Below are positions 1 through 11,790 of a stretch of DNA of 64,000 bases, piece after piece. A program made the position numbers and the translations under genes. The notes under the pieces were generated by a model that searched no databases, was not told the origin of the DNA, and worked only from the letters and a program-made list of their open reading frames with translations. The number at the start of each line of letters is the position of its first letter. Position 1 is the stretch's first letter. Origin of the DNA: Microstegium vimineum (taxonomy: Eukaryota > Streptophyta > Magnoliopsida > Poales > Poaceae); the NCBI GenBank assembly GCA_022036555.1, contig CM039131.1, positions 39,933,923-39,997,922 of the forward strand, given 5' to 3'.

Positions 1-20
1 CCGTCTGTTGGCCTTCCGCG

Positions 21-28
21 TATAAGTA
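21..28 (+). promoter_or_regulatory. TATA box of the plus-strand gene in Tat-1
   Basis: TATAAGTA lies about 190 bases before the first conserved ATG (220) of the plus-strand gene. The same place in Tat-2 has TATAAATA (44475-44482) in otherwise similar sequence. Its conservation supports a dedicated promoter that reads against gag-pol. Confidence 0.55.
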
Positions 29-219
29 GTGAGAGTGAGGGGTCTGGTGCTTTTTACGCGCACTTGCCTTCCCCGCCTCCTCGCCTTCGTCTTCCTTGCC
101 TTCTTCTCTCCGCCTCTGCCTTAGGCGTCCCGCGAGCAGGAACTCTGCGCGAGCGAGAGAGAAAGAGAAAGATAGGAAACGTACCGTCCGCCTCCAAGTC
201 CGAGCAAACCACCGTCCCT

Positions 220-3200
220 ATGGCCGCCTTCCAGCTCGTCGGTGACGGCGTCTGGCCCGCCTCCTCGATCCGCCACTCGCATCTGATGGAGTTGGTGGAG
301 AGCGGACTTCTTCGGCCCGTTACCTCGACGGAGAGGCCGGAGTAGATAGCTCCGCCGCGGGATCACGCCGAGCCCAACCCACCGGAGGGGTATGTTGTGT
401 CGTTCGAGGTCTTCCACCGGGCGGGGCTGGGGGCCCCGCCCAGCCGCTTCCTGCGCGCGCTCCTCTACCACTACGAAGTGGAGCTCCAGCACCTCACCCC
501 CAACGGCGTCAGTCAGGCGGCGGTCTTCGTGGCGGTGTGCGAAGGCTACCTGGGGATCGAGCCCCATTGGGATCTGTGGCTTCACATCTTCAAGGCCAAC
601 ATCTTCCACGCCTCGGTCGGCAAGGGCAACCGCCGGAAGGTCAGGGCCGGGTGTTGCAGCATCTTCGTCAAGCGGATGCCGCTTTGGCTCCCGGCGAACC
701 CGTCCTCGAGCCACTCCGGGTGGCATTCCGGGTGGTTCTACCTGAGGAACAACGACGGTCTGCTCCCGGCGTACACCGGGAGGACACTCGACGCCGAGCC
801 TGATCGCTGGAGATACGGCGTCCCGACGGACAAGCACAAGCACCTCAACGGCTTGCTGGACGCGCTCAAGCGTCTGAAGGAGAGGGGGCTTACCGCGGAG
901 ATCATCGCGTCGGCATTCCACCGGCGGCAGGTTCTGCCGCTGATGGCTCGACCCCTCCGCATCGACGAGATGGGTCCGGGGGTCGATCTATCGGGCTGCC
1001 GCTTCGTCGAGGAAGAGCTGACCCCGGACCGGGTGGTTGGTCGTGTCCGCCGTTTCTTCGCGGGGGGGGGGGGGGGGTTCGACCCCAAGAACGTCGCGAA
1101 GATCCCCATGAAGCCGGACGAGGGCTTCTTTGAGCTGGTAAGATCCTTTCCTCCAGTTAGAGCCTGCGTGCCCGCCCCTTCCGTCTTTTCTGCTCGTTCT
1201 TTAACCGTCTCGCGTTCCGCAGGGGCATGTGTCCTACAAACGCTCACGCTCGCCGGTGAAGGAGGACCGGGCCACGAAGGAGGCGAACCGCCTCCGCGCG
1301 GAGAAGCAGAAGTCTGACAAGGACAAAGCCAAGGCGAAGACGGCCAGGAAGACTCGGGAGAGGGAGCTGAGAAATCAACGCCGGGCCCAACAGAGGCGGT
1401 TGGGCCTCGATGAGGAGCTGTCGCCCTCGGAAGAGGAGGACGAGGAGGAGGACGAGGAGGACGAGGAGGAGGAGGAGGAGGAGACGGCGCCTAAGCAGGC
1501 GGCCGTTGCTACTGGTGGAGAGGAGGGGTCGACCTCGAGGTCGGCCCCTCCCGCTGAAGCTGGGCCACGGGCGGAGCGCCCCGCGGCCTCGCAAGAAGTC
1601 GTGCCACGGCAGACGCAGTCGTAGACGCCGCGGCCCTCGTCGGGGGGTCGATCGAGCGAGCCCCCGACGCCCGCCGCGTCGAGCGCACGGGTGCCGGGCC
1701 CACCGGCGAAGGTGGGGGCCGGCAAGGAGACGAAGGTGGTGCCGCCGTCGAGGGGTCGGTGGAGCGAGCTCCCGAAGCCTGCCGCGTCGAGCGCACGGAC
1801 GACGGGCGCGTCGGCGCAGGTGGGGGCCGGCAAGAAGTCGACGGTGGCGCCGCCGGCCCCTGCTCGGGAGAAGGTGCCGAGTGCCGCCTCGACCCCCGCT
1901 CCCCAGGCGGTGGCGCTCGAGAGCTCGACCATCCCGACGGTCGCCGGGCCGAAGCGCCGGGCTCCGAGGGGGTAAGTCAATTTTATAGCCGTTGTCTATT
2001 TTGTCTTTTTGTCGGTAAGGACCCGTGCTTATTGTTGTGCACGTGTTCCTTTTTTAGGTCGAAGTGTCGGTAGGGAACCGCGTCCCCCGCCCCTGCCAAG
2101 AAGCTGAAGACGGGGGCCGCGGTCCAAGCAGCCCCCGAGGTTGGTCCGGCAGCCCCGCCCCCTTTGACGATTACCCGCGAGGCAGCATGGGTAGCCACGG
2201 CCCGGGAGGCGATGGCGCGGGGGAAGGCGCAGGGAGCCTCGGCATCTGCTCCGACGACGGAGGAGGCGAGCTCGCCGGCGGTGGTCACCGAAGCGACGGT
2301 TGCGGCGTCCGCGCGGCCGTCGGAAGAAGTCGCGTCTAGCGCCCCGGGGGACGCGGAGCTTCTGCCGACAGCGGTCGCGGCTGAGGTAGTGGAAATGGTC
2401 GGGTCCCAGGCCCCCGCGAACGAGCGGGAGGCCCCGGCTCACCCGACGCCGGGGCGCTGGCCCGAGAGCCTGGCTGCGCTGGAGGCTCAACTCCAGCTCG
2501 ACGACGCCGGGGCACGAAGAGGGAGGCCCGGTCGAGCGCGTCGAGGGAACGCCCGCGCCGGCACAGGGCGGGATGCTGATGGAGTCCACCCCCGTCCAGG
2601 TGGATGAGATGGTGGCCGAGTTGGTGGACTCGGCAGAAATGGCCATCATCTCGGCTCCTCGGGCGGAGCCAGAGGTGGCTCGGCCTCCCCTCGAGGTTGG
2701 GGGGCCGTTGTCTCGAGGTAAGTCACCCTTCGATTCGCTCGAGACGCAGTGGGTTTATCTTGCTAGGTATTTACTTTTTTGAGCTCTTTATCGCGCAGGG
2801 CCGTCCTATTGGCCGGGATCTTCCTCTACCGGAGGCGACGGCTTGGTGGGGTCGTCGACGTCCTCGCGAGGTGGCACCGAGGAGGAGGCCTCGCCCCTTT
2901 CCGATTACCAAGGAGGGGGGGACCTGCGCGATGGCGTCACCGGGACGATGGAGCAGAGGATTGCGCCGCCCGTCCAGGAGGCGTGGGGCCAGGAGTTCCG
3001 AGGTGCAGACCCTCGAGACCCCGAGCGGCTCTTCCTCACGCTCGACGACCAGTCCGAGCTTCGACGGTGGGAGAACGTCGAGGAGCTCCATGGCTGGTTC
3101 GAACACTCGGTACGTCGCGCTGCGGAGGTCGCCGCCGCGGACATACGCGAGGGAATGGAGGTAGGTTCTGTTCTACCTTAGATTATGCTTCGAACTGCCT

Positions 3201-4365
3201 GGTTGCCGTTTGTTGACGATCTTCGTCTTTATCCTTGTCAGTCGCTGCGGGTGAGGTCGTACGAGAAGTCCCGGTACATTCTCCGGGTACAGGGACAGCT
3301 CTCGACCCTCCACACCTCTCTGGAGAAGGCGAGGGATGAGGCCGCCCGCGCGAAGGCGGAGGCGGCGACTGTCCAGAAGGATGCCGAGTCGAAGGTCGCT
3401 CATGCGAAGGCCGGCTATGAGGTTGTCCAGAAGGAGGCTCGGGAGGCCATGTCGTCGGCGCAGGCGAAGCTCGACGAGGCCCTTCGGTCGACCGTCACCG
3501 TCCGGCAAGAGCGGGATGCCGCCCTCGAGGCCCAGCGCAAGGCCGAGGAGGAGGCTGCCCGGCTAAGGGAAGACATCCGAGGGCTCCGGGGAGACCTCGA
3601 CGCCGTCTCCCGCGAGCGCGACGCTCTGGCCACCTCAGAGGAGAAGGCTCGGACCCGCGCAACCTCCTTGGGCATGGTGGCGATGAACCAGAGGACGACC
3701 CTCGTGGACGCACGCAAGACCATCGAGGGCCTCAAGGCCAAGGTCAATGACCAGTCCTCCGAGCTCGACGACTTCCGCCACCAGCTCGAGGAGACCGAGC
3801 GGGCCTACTCCACCTTGGATGTGCAGGCCCAAGGTGAGTGTTTCAGGTATTGCGGAGTCTGTCCTGCCTCGACCCTTTTTCTACTTTTTTGTTGGGTTCT
3901 GACTGTTGTGTGCTTGTTTTGGCAGAGCTTGCGAAGGAGAATGCCCGCGCCCACCAGGACCTGGACAATCTTCAGGGCCTGCTTGGCACCGAGGCGAACC
4001 TCAACGCGACGCTCGCGACCGCCATCAATACCTTCTGCAACGATCTCTCGGTCGAGCCGGAGCCGGAGGTCGAGGGGGACGCTCGAGGGGACTCCTTGCT
4101 GCGCCGCTTCTACTCCATGACGCGGGGGGTGACGGAGAACGTCCGAGCCGCCCTGCATGTGGGCGTGAAGCGGGCCCTCGCGGTCGTCAACTCCTTCTAC
4201 GACGTGGACCTCAACCTCGTTGTCGACGGGTTCGCCACCGACCCGGATCTGACCGAGGAACAGAACGACACGAAGTGTCAGGAGCTGATGGATCACGCAG
4301 AGGTGCCCGGAGGCCAGCTGGCGAGCCTCTTCGAGCCCGACGTGATCCCCTCGGCGGATGAGTAG
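220..4365 (+). pseudogene. Antisense accessory gene of Tat-1 (putative gypsy-type transposon domain), broken
   Basis: Six exons are visible: 220-1137, 1223-1971, 2058-2717, 2799-3160, 3242-3833 and 3926-4365, all with GT-AG borders matching those in Tat-2. Exon 1 carries the domain listed as 'putative gypsy type transposon' (Transposase_28), with the stretch CEGYLGIEPHWDLWLH. Exon 2 is basic, then very acidic (a run of Glu and Asp at about 1430-1490). Exons 3-4 are Ala/Glu-rich. Exon 5 is a long predicted coiled coil. Exon 6 ends in a conserved block around DSLLRRFYSM. Breaks: TAG at 343-345 where Tat-2 has TGG; TAG at 1622; TAG at 2071 just after the exon 3 start; and a frameshift at about 2505-2525. 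A run of 14 G at about 1063 lengthens exon 1. The function is unknown. Related antisense genes are known from Grande-type elements. Confidence 0.8.
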
Positions 4366-4379
4366 CCCTCGGGAGATGT

Positions 4380-5315
4380 CGACGGGTAGTCCCGGGCCCG
4401 CGAGCCGTATCTGGACAAAAAGGTCCATGTAACCATTAGGCTTTTGTATTGATACAATGCCAAGCCCCCGAGGGCTTTTTGTATAGAATGCATTTTGATC
4501 GAGATGTACGCAGTTAATATTGTTTTTTCGAGCTTTCCCTGCTTTTCTTTGCCTGAGTCGACGCTTGTGAGCTAAGTGTTCGACGCATGCTCTTATCCCT
4601 GAAAGGGGGGTGGCGAGTAGGGATACCGTAGCTCTGGGGCGTAGGTGAGTCCCTGGCTCGACGGCACCCTCGACCCTTAGGGAGCTCGAGGCGCCTTTAC
4701 TTAGTTAAGAAGCGTACTCGAGGGAAAGAGCGAGAGGGAAAGTCGAATTTCGAAAAAACGTTCGAGTTTTTCGGAGACTTAGGAGGGGGGTGCCCCCCGA
4801 GGGAGGCTCGACTTTGCTGAGGCAAAGTCGAGGCTACCTTAGTGCTGTGGACGGGTTCGTCTTGTTATTTCTACTTCTCGAGCTCTCTCTGCTTTTCTTT
4901 GCCTAAGTCGACGCTTGTGAACTTAAGTATTCGACGCACGCTCGTATCCTTGGAAGGGGGGTGGCGAGTAGGGGTACCGTAGCCCTGGGGCGTAAGTGAG
5001 TCCCTGGCTCGACGGCACCCTCGGCCCTTAGGGAGCTCGAGGCGCCTTTACTTAGTTAAGAAGCGTACTCGAGGGAAAGAGCGAGAGGGAGAGTCGAGTT
5101 TCGAGAAAGCGTACGGGTTTTTCGGGGACTTAGGAGGGGGGTGCCCTCCCGTCAGCCCCCAAGGGGGGGCTCGACTTTGCTGGCAAAGTCGAGGCTCCCT
5201 TAGTGCTGCGAACGAGCGTGAAATGTGTTTCGAGAACATTTTATTCATTCGAGAGTTTGTACATAAATGCGAAAATGTACAAGGCCCTGGGGCCTTAGGG
5301 ATAGAAGCGACATAG
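4380..5315. other. Spacer between the convergent antisense gene and pol in Tat-1
   Basis: No gene is seen. The spacer lies between the two convergent 3' ends. It contains the duplicated block described separately, and a GC-rich inverted stretch (CCCCCGAGGG) near 4465 close to the probable 3' end of the plus-strand transcript. Confidence 0.6.
4521..5220. repeat. 350-base direct tandem duplication
   Basis: The block at about 4521-4870 is repeated at about 4871-5220 with a 350-base offset (GCCTGAGTCG at 4551, GCCTAAGTCG at 4901). The copies differ at scattered sites. Tat-2 has only one copy (about 49100-49445), so the duplication is private to Tat-1 or was lost from Tat-2. Confidence 0.85.
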
Positions 5316-6581
5316 CTATTCGATGTTCCACGCGTTGGTGAAGATCTCGCCCTTCTCGTTCTTCAGTTTGTAAGTGCCGGGCTTCAGCACCTCCACCACG
5401 ATGAATGGTCCCTCCCAAGGTGGTGTCAGCTTGTGACGCCCCTTGTTGCTTTGTCGACGGCGCAGAACGAGGTCGCCGACATTGAGGTCCCTTTTGCGCA
5501 CGTTCTTGTCATGGTAGCGTCGCAGCGTCTGCTGGTACTGAGCTGACTTGAAGAGGGCCACGTCACGAGCTTCCTCGAGCTGGTCGAGGGAGTCCTCTCG
5601 GGCTACCGTGTTGGCTTGCTCGCTGTAGGCTTTCAGTCGAGGGGACCCATATTCGAGGTCGGTGGGGAGGACGGCCTCGGACCCATAGACCAAGAAGAAC
5701 GAGGAGAACCCCATGGCTCGACTCGGTGTCGTTCGGAGACTCCATAGCACAGCGGGCAGCTCGTCGACCCATCTCTTTCCGTGTCTGTTCAGCCGGTCGA
5801 AGATCCTTGGCTTGAGGCCCTGCAAAACCATACCGTTGGCACGCTCGACCTGACCGTTAGTTCGAGGGTGGGCGACTGCGGACCAATTCACCCTGATGTG
5901 GTGATCGTCACAGAAGTCCGGGAACTTTTGGCTGGTGAACTGCATGCCATTGTCGGTGATGATGACGTTGGGGACCCCGAAGCGGCGGATTATGTCGGTG
6001 AAGAATAGCACGGCTTGCCGAGACTAGATGTTAGCGATGGGTCGAGCCTCGATCCACTTCGAGAACTTGTCGATAGCTACGAGAAGGTGAGTGTGCCCAC
6101 CCTTGGTTCTTTTCAGGGGGCCGACCATGTCGAGCCCCCATACTGCGAATGGCCAAGTTATGGGTATCATCTGAAGAGCTTGGGCGGGTAGGTGGGTCTG
6201 CCTGGCGTAGAATTGGCATCCCTGGCAGGATCGAACGAGTTTGGTGGCGTCGTTGACATCCGTCGGCCAGTAGAAGCCTTGTCGAAAGGCACTTCCTACC
6301 AGCATTCTCGGCGCCGCGTGGTGGCCACAAGCCCCCGAGTGTAGGTCCTTCAGCAGTGCCCTCCCCTCCTCGAGGGTGAGGCAGCGTTGAAGTACACCCG
6401 ATGGGCTGCGTCGATATAGTTCGCGGCCATCCCCGTATAGGATGTAGGTTTTGGCACGTCGAGCTACTCGACGGGCTTCCGTGCGGTCTTCTGGGAGTTC
6501 GCCTCGCGTCAGGTACTCGAGGTAAGGCGCGCGCCAATCCGTCGGAGAGGTTGGCGCCGCAGCGGCCCCGTCGACTTCCAT
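5316..6581 (-). pseudogene. Integrase region of Tat-1
   Basis: This is the C-terminal part of the polyprotein. From the high-coordinate end it has an HHCC-type zinc-binding part (CGHHAAPRM, then CQGCQFYARQ), the core with the first Asp in GLDMVGP, the second Asp in ITDNG and the Glu in VERANG, and a C-terminal part around GDLVLRR and LTPPWEGPF. The family's D,D,E residues are all present. A TAG at 6024-6026 splits the core between the first and second Asp; Tat-2 has CAG there. The product would insert cDNA into the chromosome. Confidence 0.9.
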
Positions 6582-6658
6582 GACCTCTCCCCCGCTCGAG
6601 GGGGGATCGGTCGAGGGGGGTGGGTCGACCCCTTGCTCGAGGGGGGGAGCCCCCGAGC

Positions 6659-7945
6659 CTAGGTCGACGGATGGTGCGTGTAGATCCTCGAGAAGATGTC
6701 GGGGGGGACCGCCCCTCGAGTAGACGCGATTTTAGCCAGCTCGTCAGCAGCTTCGTTGTACCGACGGGCTACGTGGTTGAGCTCAAGGTCGTAGAACTTG
6801 TCCTCGAGCTTTCGGACCTCCTTGCAGTAGGCTTCCATCTTAGGGTTGTGGCAGCTCGAGTCTTTCATCACTTGGTCGATCACCAACTGAGAATCCCCTC
6901 GCATGTCGAGGCGTCGGACCCCGAGCTCGATGGCGATGCGCAGGCCGTTGACGAGGGCCTCGTACTCGGCGACGTTGTTGGAGGCGGGGAAGTGGAGGCG
7001 GATGACATATTGCATATGGACCCCTGAGGGCGATACGAATAGCAATCCTGCGCCTGCTCCCGTCTTCATCAGTGACCCGTCGAAGTACATGGCCCAGAGC
7101 TCGCTCTGAACCTGCGCTGGGGGTAGTTGGGTGTCGGTCCATTCTGCAACGAAATCTGCCAGTACCTGAGACTTGATAGCCTTCCGAGGGGCGTAGGAGA
7201 GGGTCTCCCCCATGAGCTCGGCGGACCACTTGGCGATCCTTCCCGATGCCTCCCGGTTCTGGATTATCTCTCCGAGGGGGAAAGAAGAAACCACAGTGAC
7301 CGGATGGCCCAGGAAGTAGTGTTTGAGCTTCCGCCGAGTGAGGACGACCGCGTATAGCAGCTTCTGGATGTGGGGATACCTCGTCTTGGTCTCGGAAAGG
7401 ACCTCGCTCACGAAGTAGACATGCCTCTGAACCGGCAGGGCGTGTCCTTCCTCCTCCCTCTCGACCACTATGACCGCGCTGACTACCTGCGTAGTCGCTG
7501 CGACATAGAGCAAGAGGGGCTCGGCCGGGCTCAGGGGGACCAAGACCGGGGGCGAGGTGAGCAAGGCTTTGAGCCTCGAGAGCGATTCCTCGGCTTCGAC
7601 GGTCCACGCGAAGTGTTCCGTCTTCTTCAGGAGTCGGTAAAGGGGTAGGGCCTTCTCTCCGAGCCTCGAGATGAAGCGACTGAGGGCGGCGAGGCACCCA
7701 GTAACCCTTTGCACGCTCTTGAAGTCGTTGATCGGGCCCATCTTCGTGATGGCGGTTACCTTCTCGGGATTGGCCTCGATGCCGCGCTGGGAAACTATGT
7801 ATCCTAAGAGCATGCCTCGAGGGACCCCGAAGACACACTTCTCAGGGTTCAGTCTTATGCGATTAGCCCTGAGGCACCCAAACGCGATCTCGAGGTCTCC
7901 GACCAGGTTTCCGACGGTTCTGGACTTGACCACGATGTCATCGAC
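6659..7945 (-). pseudogene. Reverse transcriptase C-part, RNase H and second RNase H of Tat-1
   Basis: The frame starts just after the stop at 7946 and carries, in order, the rest of the reverse transcriptase (VDDIVVKS onward), the connection, the inherited RNase H (about 7560-7130) and a second, plant-type RNase H (about 7105-6690). The second has the acidic residues expected for catalysis: YFDGS, AEYEAL, MRGDSQL and AADELA. The inherited RNase H reads LLLYVAAT where an Asp is usual, so it is probably inactive, which fits the Tat lineage. A one-base deletion near 6690 shifts the frame before integrase. Confidence 0.88.
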
Positions 7946-8530
7946 TTAGGCCTCGATGGTCGGCCCTATGTGTTTCCCGAAGACGTGGAGCATGCATCGC
8001 TGGTAGGTGGCCCTGGCGTTCCGCAAGCCGAAGGGCATGGTGAGGTAGCAAAACATGCCAAAGGGAGTGATGAAGGAAGTCGCGAGCTGATCGGACTCCT
8101 TCATCTTTATTTGGTGGTAGCCGGAATACGCATCAAGGAAGCAAAGGGTTTCACATCCCGAAGTGGAATCTACTATTTGGTCGATGCGAGGTAAAGGAAA
8201 AGGAACTTTAGGACATGCTTTATTTAAACCGGTGTAGTCTACACACATCCTATCCTTCCCATTCTTTTTCTTTACAAGCACGGGATTAGCTAACCACTCG
8301 GGATGATGTACCTCCTTGATGAATCCGGCCTTCAAAAGCTTGTCGACCTCCTCCCCGATGATCCTGCGCTTTTCCTTGTCGAAGCGGCGCAGGCGTTGCT
8401 TCACCGGTTTGGACCCGGCCCGGATGTCCAAGGAGTGCTCGACGACTTCCCTCGGGATGCCCGGCATGTCCGAGGGACTCCATGCAAACACGTCTGCGTT
8501 CGCACGGAGAAAGTCGACGAGCACGGCTTC
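7946..8530 (-). pseudogene. Reverse transcriptase N-part of Tat-1, stop in the active site
   Basis: The part carries fingers and palm motifs of a gypsy reverse transcriptase: KKNGKDRMCVDYTGLN, the first catalytic Asp in FLDAYSGYHQI, and FGLRNARATYQR. The frame ends at TAA (7946-7948) exactly at the Tyr codon of the catalytic YVDD motif. Tat-2 keeps TAT and reads AYVDDIVV. This stop alone would remove polymerase activity. Confidence 0.9.
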
Positions 8531-9245
8531 CTATTTGGGCTCGAGGGTGGCACTGATCGTCAGCACCTTCCCATCCGCGAGGCCGGGGTCGAGCGGGACG
8601 GTCTTTGTGTCTTCCGCCGGCTTGAAGTTGCCAGCGTGGCGCTTGGGGTCGGGGATCTCTCCGGACAAGTCGTTGAGGGCCGCGAGGATAGCCGAATCCT
8701 CACGGGCTTCGGCTTTTTCCACGCACTCGACGTCGCAGTCGTATGCGTGCTCGTAAGACGTGTCGACGGTGATGACCCCCGAGGGTCCCGGCATCTTGAG
8801 CTTGAGGTAGGTGTAGTTCGGGACCGCCATGAACTTGGCGTATCCCGGTCTACCGATGACGGCGTGGTAGGTGCCTCGCCACGCGACCACCTCGAAGGTC
8901 AGCTCTTCCTTTCGGAAGTTCGAGGGGACGCCGAAGCAGACCGGTAGCTTGATACGGCCGATCGGGAGCGCCTTCTTCCCCGGGACGATTCCGTGGAACC
9001 CCCCCGCGCTGGGCAGGAGCATGGTCCTCGGGATCCCCAGGAGGTCGAGGGTCTCGGCGTAGATGATGTTGAGACTGCTCCCCCCATCCATGAGCACTTT
9101 GCTGAGGCGGGTGTTGAGGATGATCGGGCCGACGACGAGCGGGTAAGCCCCCGCGTTGGGGACGTGCTCGGGGTGGTCGTCCTGATCAAAGGTGATCGGC
9201 GTGTGTGACCAGTCGAGGTACCGCGGGGCCTGGGCCCGAACGGAA
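8531..9245 (-). pseudogene. Protease region of Tat-1
   Basis: This is a retroviral-type aspartic protease with active-site-like DGGSSLN preceded by a hydrophobic stretch, and a second conserved part around GRPGYAKFMA. It is in a different frame from Gag because of an extra base in an A run at 9244-9250 (Tat-2 has GAGAAGAC here). The region ends in TAG at 8531-8533, directly followed in frame by reverse transcriptase. Tat-2 has TAA at the same codon. Confidence 0.8.
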
Positions 9246-11735
9246 AAAAACTTCTCGATGCTCCCTCTTGCGCTGGCGCGTGGTGAGGCGGGTCGAGGGT
9301 CCCCCGTAGATCATGTAGCAGTCGTGGATCTCGGGGAAGCCTCCTTTTTGGACATCGCCCCTGACGTGGGCGTCACAGGGCGGGTCTTCCTTGCCGTCGT
9401 CTCTCCTGGGACCAGGAGGGACGAAGTGACTTCGGAGCATGTGGCAATCTTCGAGGCGGTGGTTGGCCGGCCCCATATGATAGGGGCAAGGCTCCTTCAG
9501 CATCTTGTCGAAGACGCCCCCGTCGGGAGGGGGCCCTCGAGGCTTCCGCTTGTCCGCTGCGGCGACAAGGTCGTCGGGGTCGTCGTCGTGCTCGACGTTG
9601 GGCTCGACGTTGCGCCGGCCCGGCTGGTTCTTCTTCTTCTTCTTCCGGCCGCCGTTGCCGTCGTTGTTCCTCCTGGGCCCCTTGTTTCTCTTGGGCCCCT
9701 CGTCCGAGCCACCGGGTTCATCCGCGTTGCCCTCCCCCCTCCCTGGGGGAATCTGGAAGAATGCGCCAACGGCCTCCTCTCCAGCCGCGTAGTTGGCGAT
9801 GACGTCCATGAGCTCGTTGGCGGTCTTGGGGATGTTTCGCCCCAGCTCCCGCACCAACTCCTTGCAGGTTGTCCCGGCGATGAACGCCGTGATGACCTCG
9901 TGGTCGGAGATGTGGGTTAGTGTGGTACGCTGCTTCAAGAATCGGCGGGTGAAGGCGCGGAGGGTCTCCCCTGGTTTCTGCTTGCAGCTGCGAAGGTCCC
10001 AGGAGTTGCCCGGCCGCTCGTAGGTGCCCTTGAAGTTGCCCTCGAAGATCCGGACCAGGTCGGACCAGTCCTGGATCAAGTCCGGGGGCAGCTCCTCGAG
10101 CCACCTTCGAGCGGTGTCGGAGAGGAACAGTGGGAGTTGCCGGATTATGAGGAGGTCATCTTTGGCTCCCCCCAGCTGGCATGCGAGCCTGAAGTCGGCA
10201 AGCCAGAGCTCTGGCTTGGTTTCGCCGTTGTATTTGATCAGGCTGGTGGGTGGACGGAAACGTACGGGCAGGGAAGCCCGCCGGATAGTTCTTCCGAAGA
10301 CTCGGGGCCCCGGCGGCTCCGGAGACCGACATCGGTCTTCGTCGCTGTCGTAGCGCCCGCCTCGGTGAGCGCTATAGCCTCGAGCCTCGGCGTCGCCGTA
10401 TCGACGTCGATTGTTCACTCGAGGGGGGAGGTCGTCGACGAGGCATTCCTGAACCGGTCGTGGCTCGACCCGGCCCTGGGGCGCCTTGTTCTGGTGGACG
10501 GAGGCCTCCCGATTTTGTCGAGGGGGCGCTGCTTGCCGCTCAGAGGCAGCCCCTCGACGCCTCGAGGCCGAGCTCTCCGCCTGCTGCACGGTCGCAGTTT
10601 GGAGCAGCCCCTGGATTTCTTCCCTGATACGTCGTGCTTGGGGGGTCGAGGGCGCCGGCATGTCGCGGAGCAGCATCGCGGCTGCCACGACATTCTGGCT
10701 GGCGCGGTTGAAGACTCGGGATTCGGCGTTCCCTTCCTCGACGATCTGCCGGTGGACCTCCCGGGCTCGCTCGCGAGCTCCTTCGCCCTGAGGGCGCCCT
10801 CGATCCCGCTCGAGGGCGTGTTCGAGCTGCTGAAGACGCAGGCGCTCTTCCTCGAGCTTGCTAAGAAGCTCTCGGACCTGTGTAATCTGGACATCGGGGG
10901 GTGGATCGGCTCTATCAGGACTTGGGGGAATGGCATCTCGAGGTGGTGTGGCGTTGGCCCCTCCCCCTTCTTCGGTGGCCGCGGTGTCATCGACGTCGTC
11001 CTGGAGGACGGTTTGCTCGTCGAGGTGGAAGCACTCCCGAGTGGAGTCGTAACTCTCGTCGGGAGAGTCCGAGTCGAAGTCGGCGTGGTAGAAATGGGGG
11101 AAGAGCCTGCCCGTTTCTTCCTCCTCCAGGCGCCGCCGTAACGTGCCCCACGTACGGGGTAGCTCTGGCTCGCCTGGTGAAGTAGCGGTGACGGGATCGG
11201 TCATCGCCCACGACGGCGTCCATGGAGACTCGTCGTATGTATGTACTCGCAGCCCCGCGAGAGCAGAGTAGAGTCCGGCACTGTTGCGCAGCCCGTATGG
11301 GAAAGGGTCGCGCGGTGGTGACGGTGTCGAGGGTGTCGGAGAAGCCGTGGGAGCCTCCGGGGACGGTGACGTGGCAGAGCCGGAGTCCCGCTCGGGGAGA
11401 CGCCCGCCCTCGGCCCACAAGCGTGGGTCAAGCGGACCCCTAGGAGAAGGGGTCGTGTCGCCAGCTGGGACCGAGGGAACGGCATCCGGCGCCCCAGAAT
11501 TCGCTCGACGGCGAGCGCGTCGAAGCCGCTCGCGCCTCCTCCTGATCGCAGGCCAGAATCGCAAGCGGAGGGACCGTCGTCTGATCCTTGCTGGCTCCGG
11601 CGCAGCGGAGCTGCTGATGTCTAGGCCACGGGTGGAGGGAAAGACTATGAAGTCGCCCTGGTCCGTGGAAACGAACCCTAGACTGCCGAACCAGATGACG
11701 GTGTTGAACGGGAACGGTGGGACGGTGGGATCCAT
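9246..11735 (-). CDS. Gag of Tat-1
   Basis: The probable start is ATG at 11735 (MDPTVPPFPF), 58 bases inside the LTR border. The same frame is open back to an ATG inside the LTR (11885), and both copies share this. The product is a capsid-type protein of about 830 residues: Pro- and Arg-rich N-part, charged segment, a gag domain at about 10260-9790 (ARRWLEELPPDLIQDW; GETLRAFTRRF), a Lys/Arg/Gly-rich stretch, then an unusual zinc knuckle with C-x2-H-x5-H-x4-C spacing (9444-9488). In Tat-1 this frame is open to 9186, although the true frame is lost near 9245. Gag would package element RNA in particles. Confidence 0.8.
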
Positions 11736-11771
11736 CTGAGAGAGTAGTTCGGAGTTGATCGACACGCGAAG

Positions 11772-11790
11772 CCCCCTACCTGGCGCGCCA
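11772..11790 (-). other. Primer-binding site of Tat-1
   Basis: Read on the minus strand, TGGCGCGCCAGGTAGGGGG starts two bases after the LTR. The TGG start and the position are those of a tRNA primer site, and Tat-2 has the same sequence at 55992-56010. I could not assign the tRNA. Confidence 0.75.

Noticed and set aside
9192..11141. Long plus-strand frames opposite Tat-1 gag (242 and 334 residues)
   Set aside because: Mirror frames of the GC-rich gag; no start context, splice sites or domain, and not of the same type in Tat-2.
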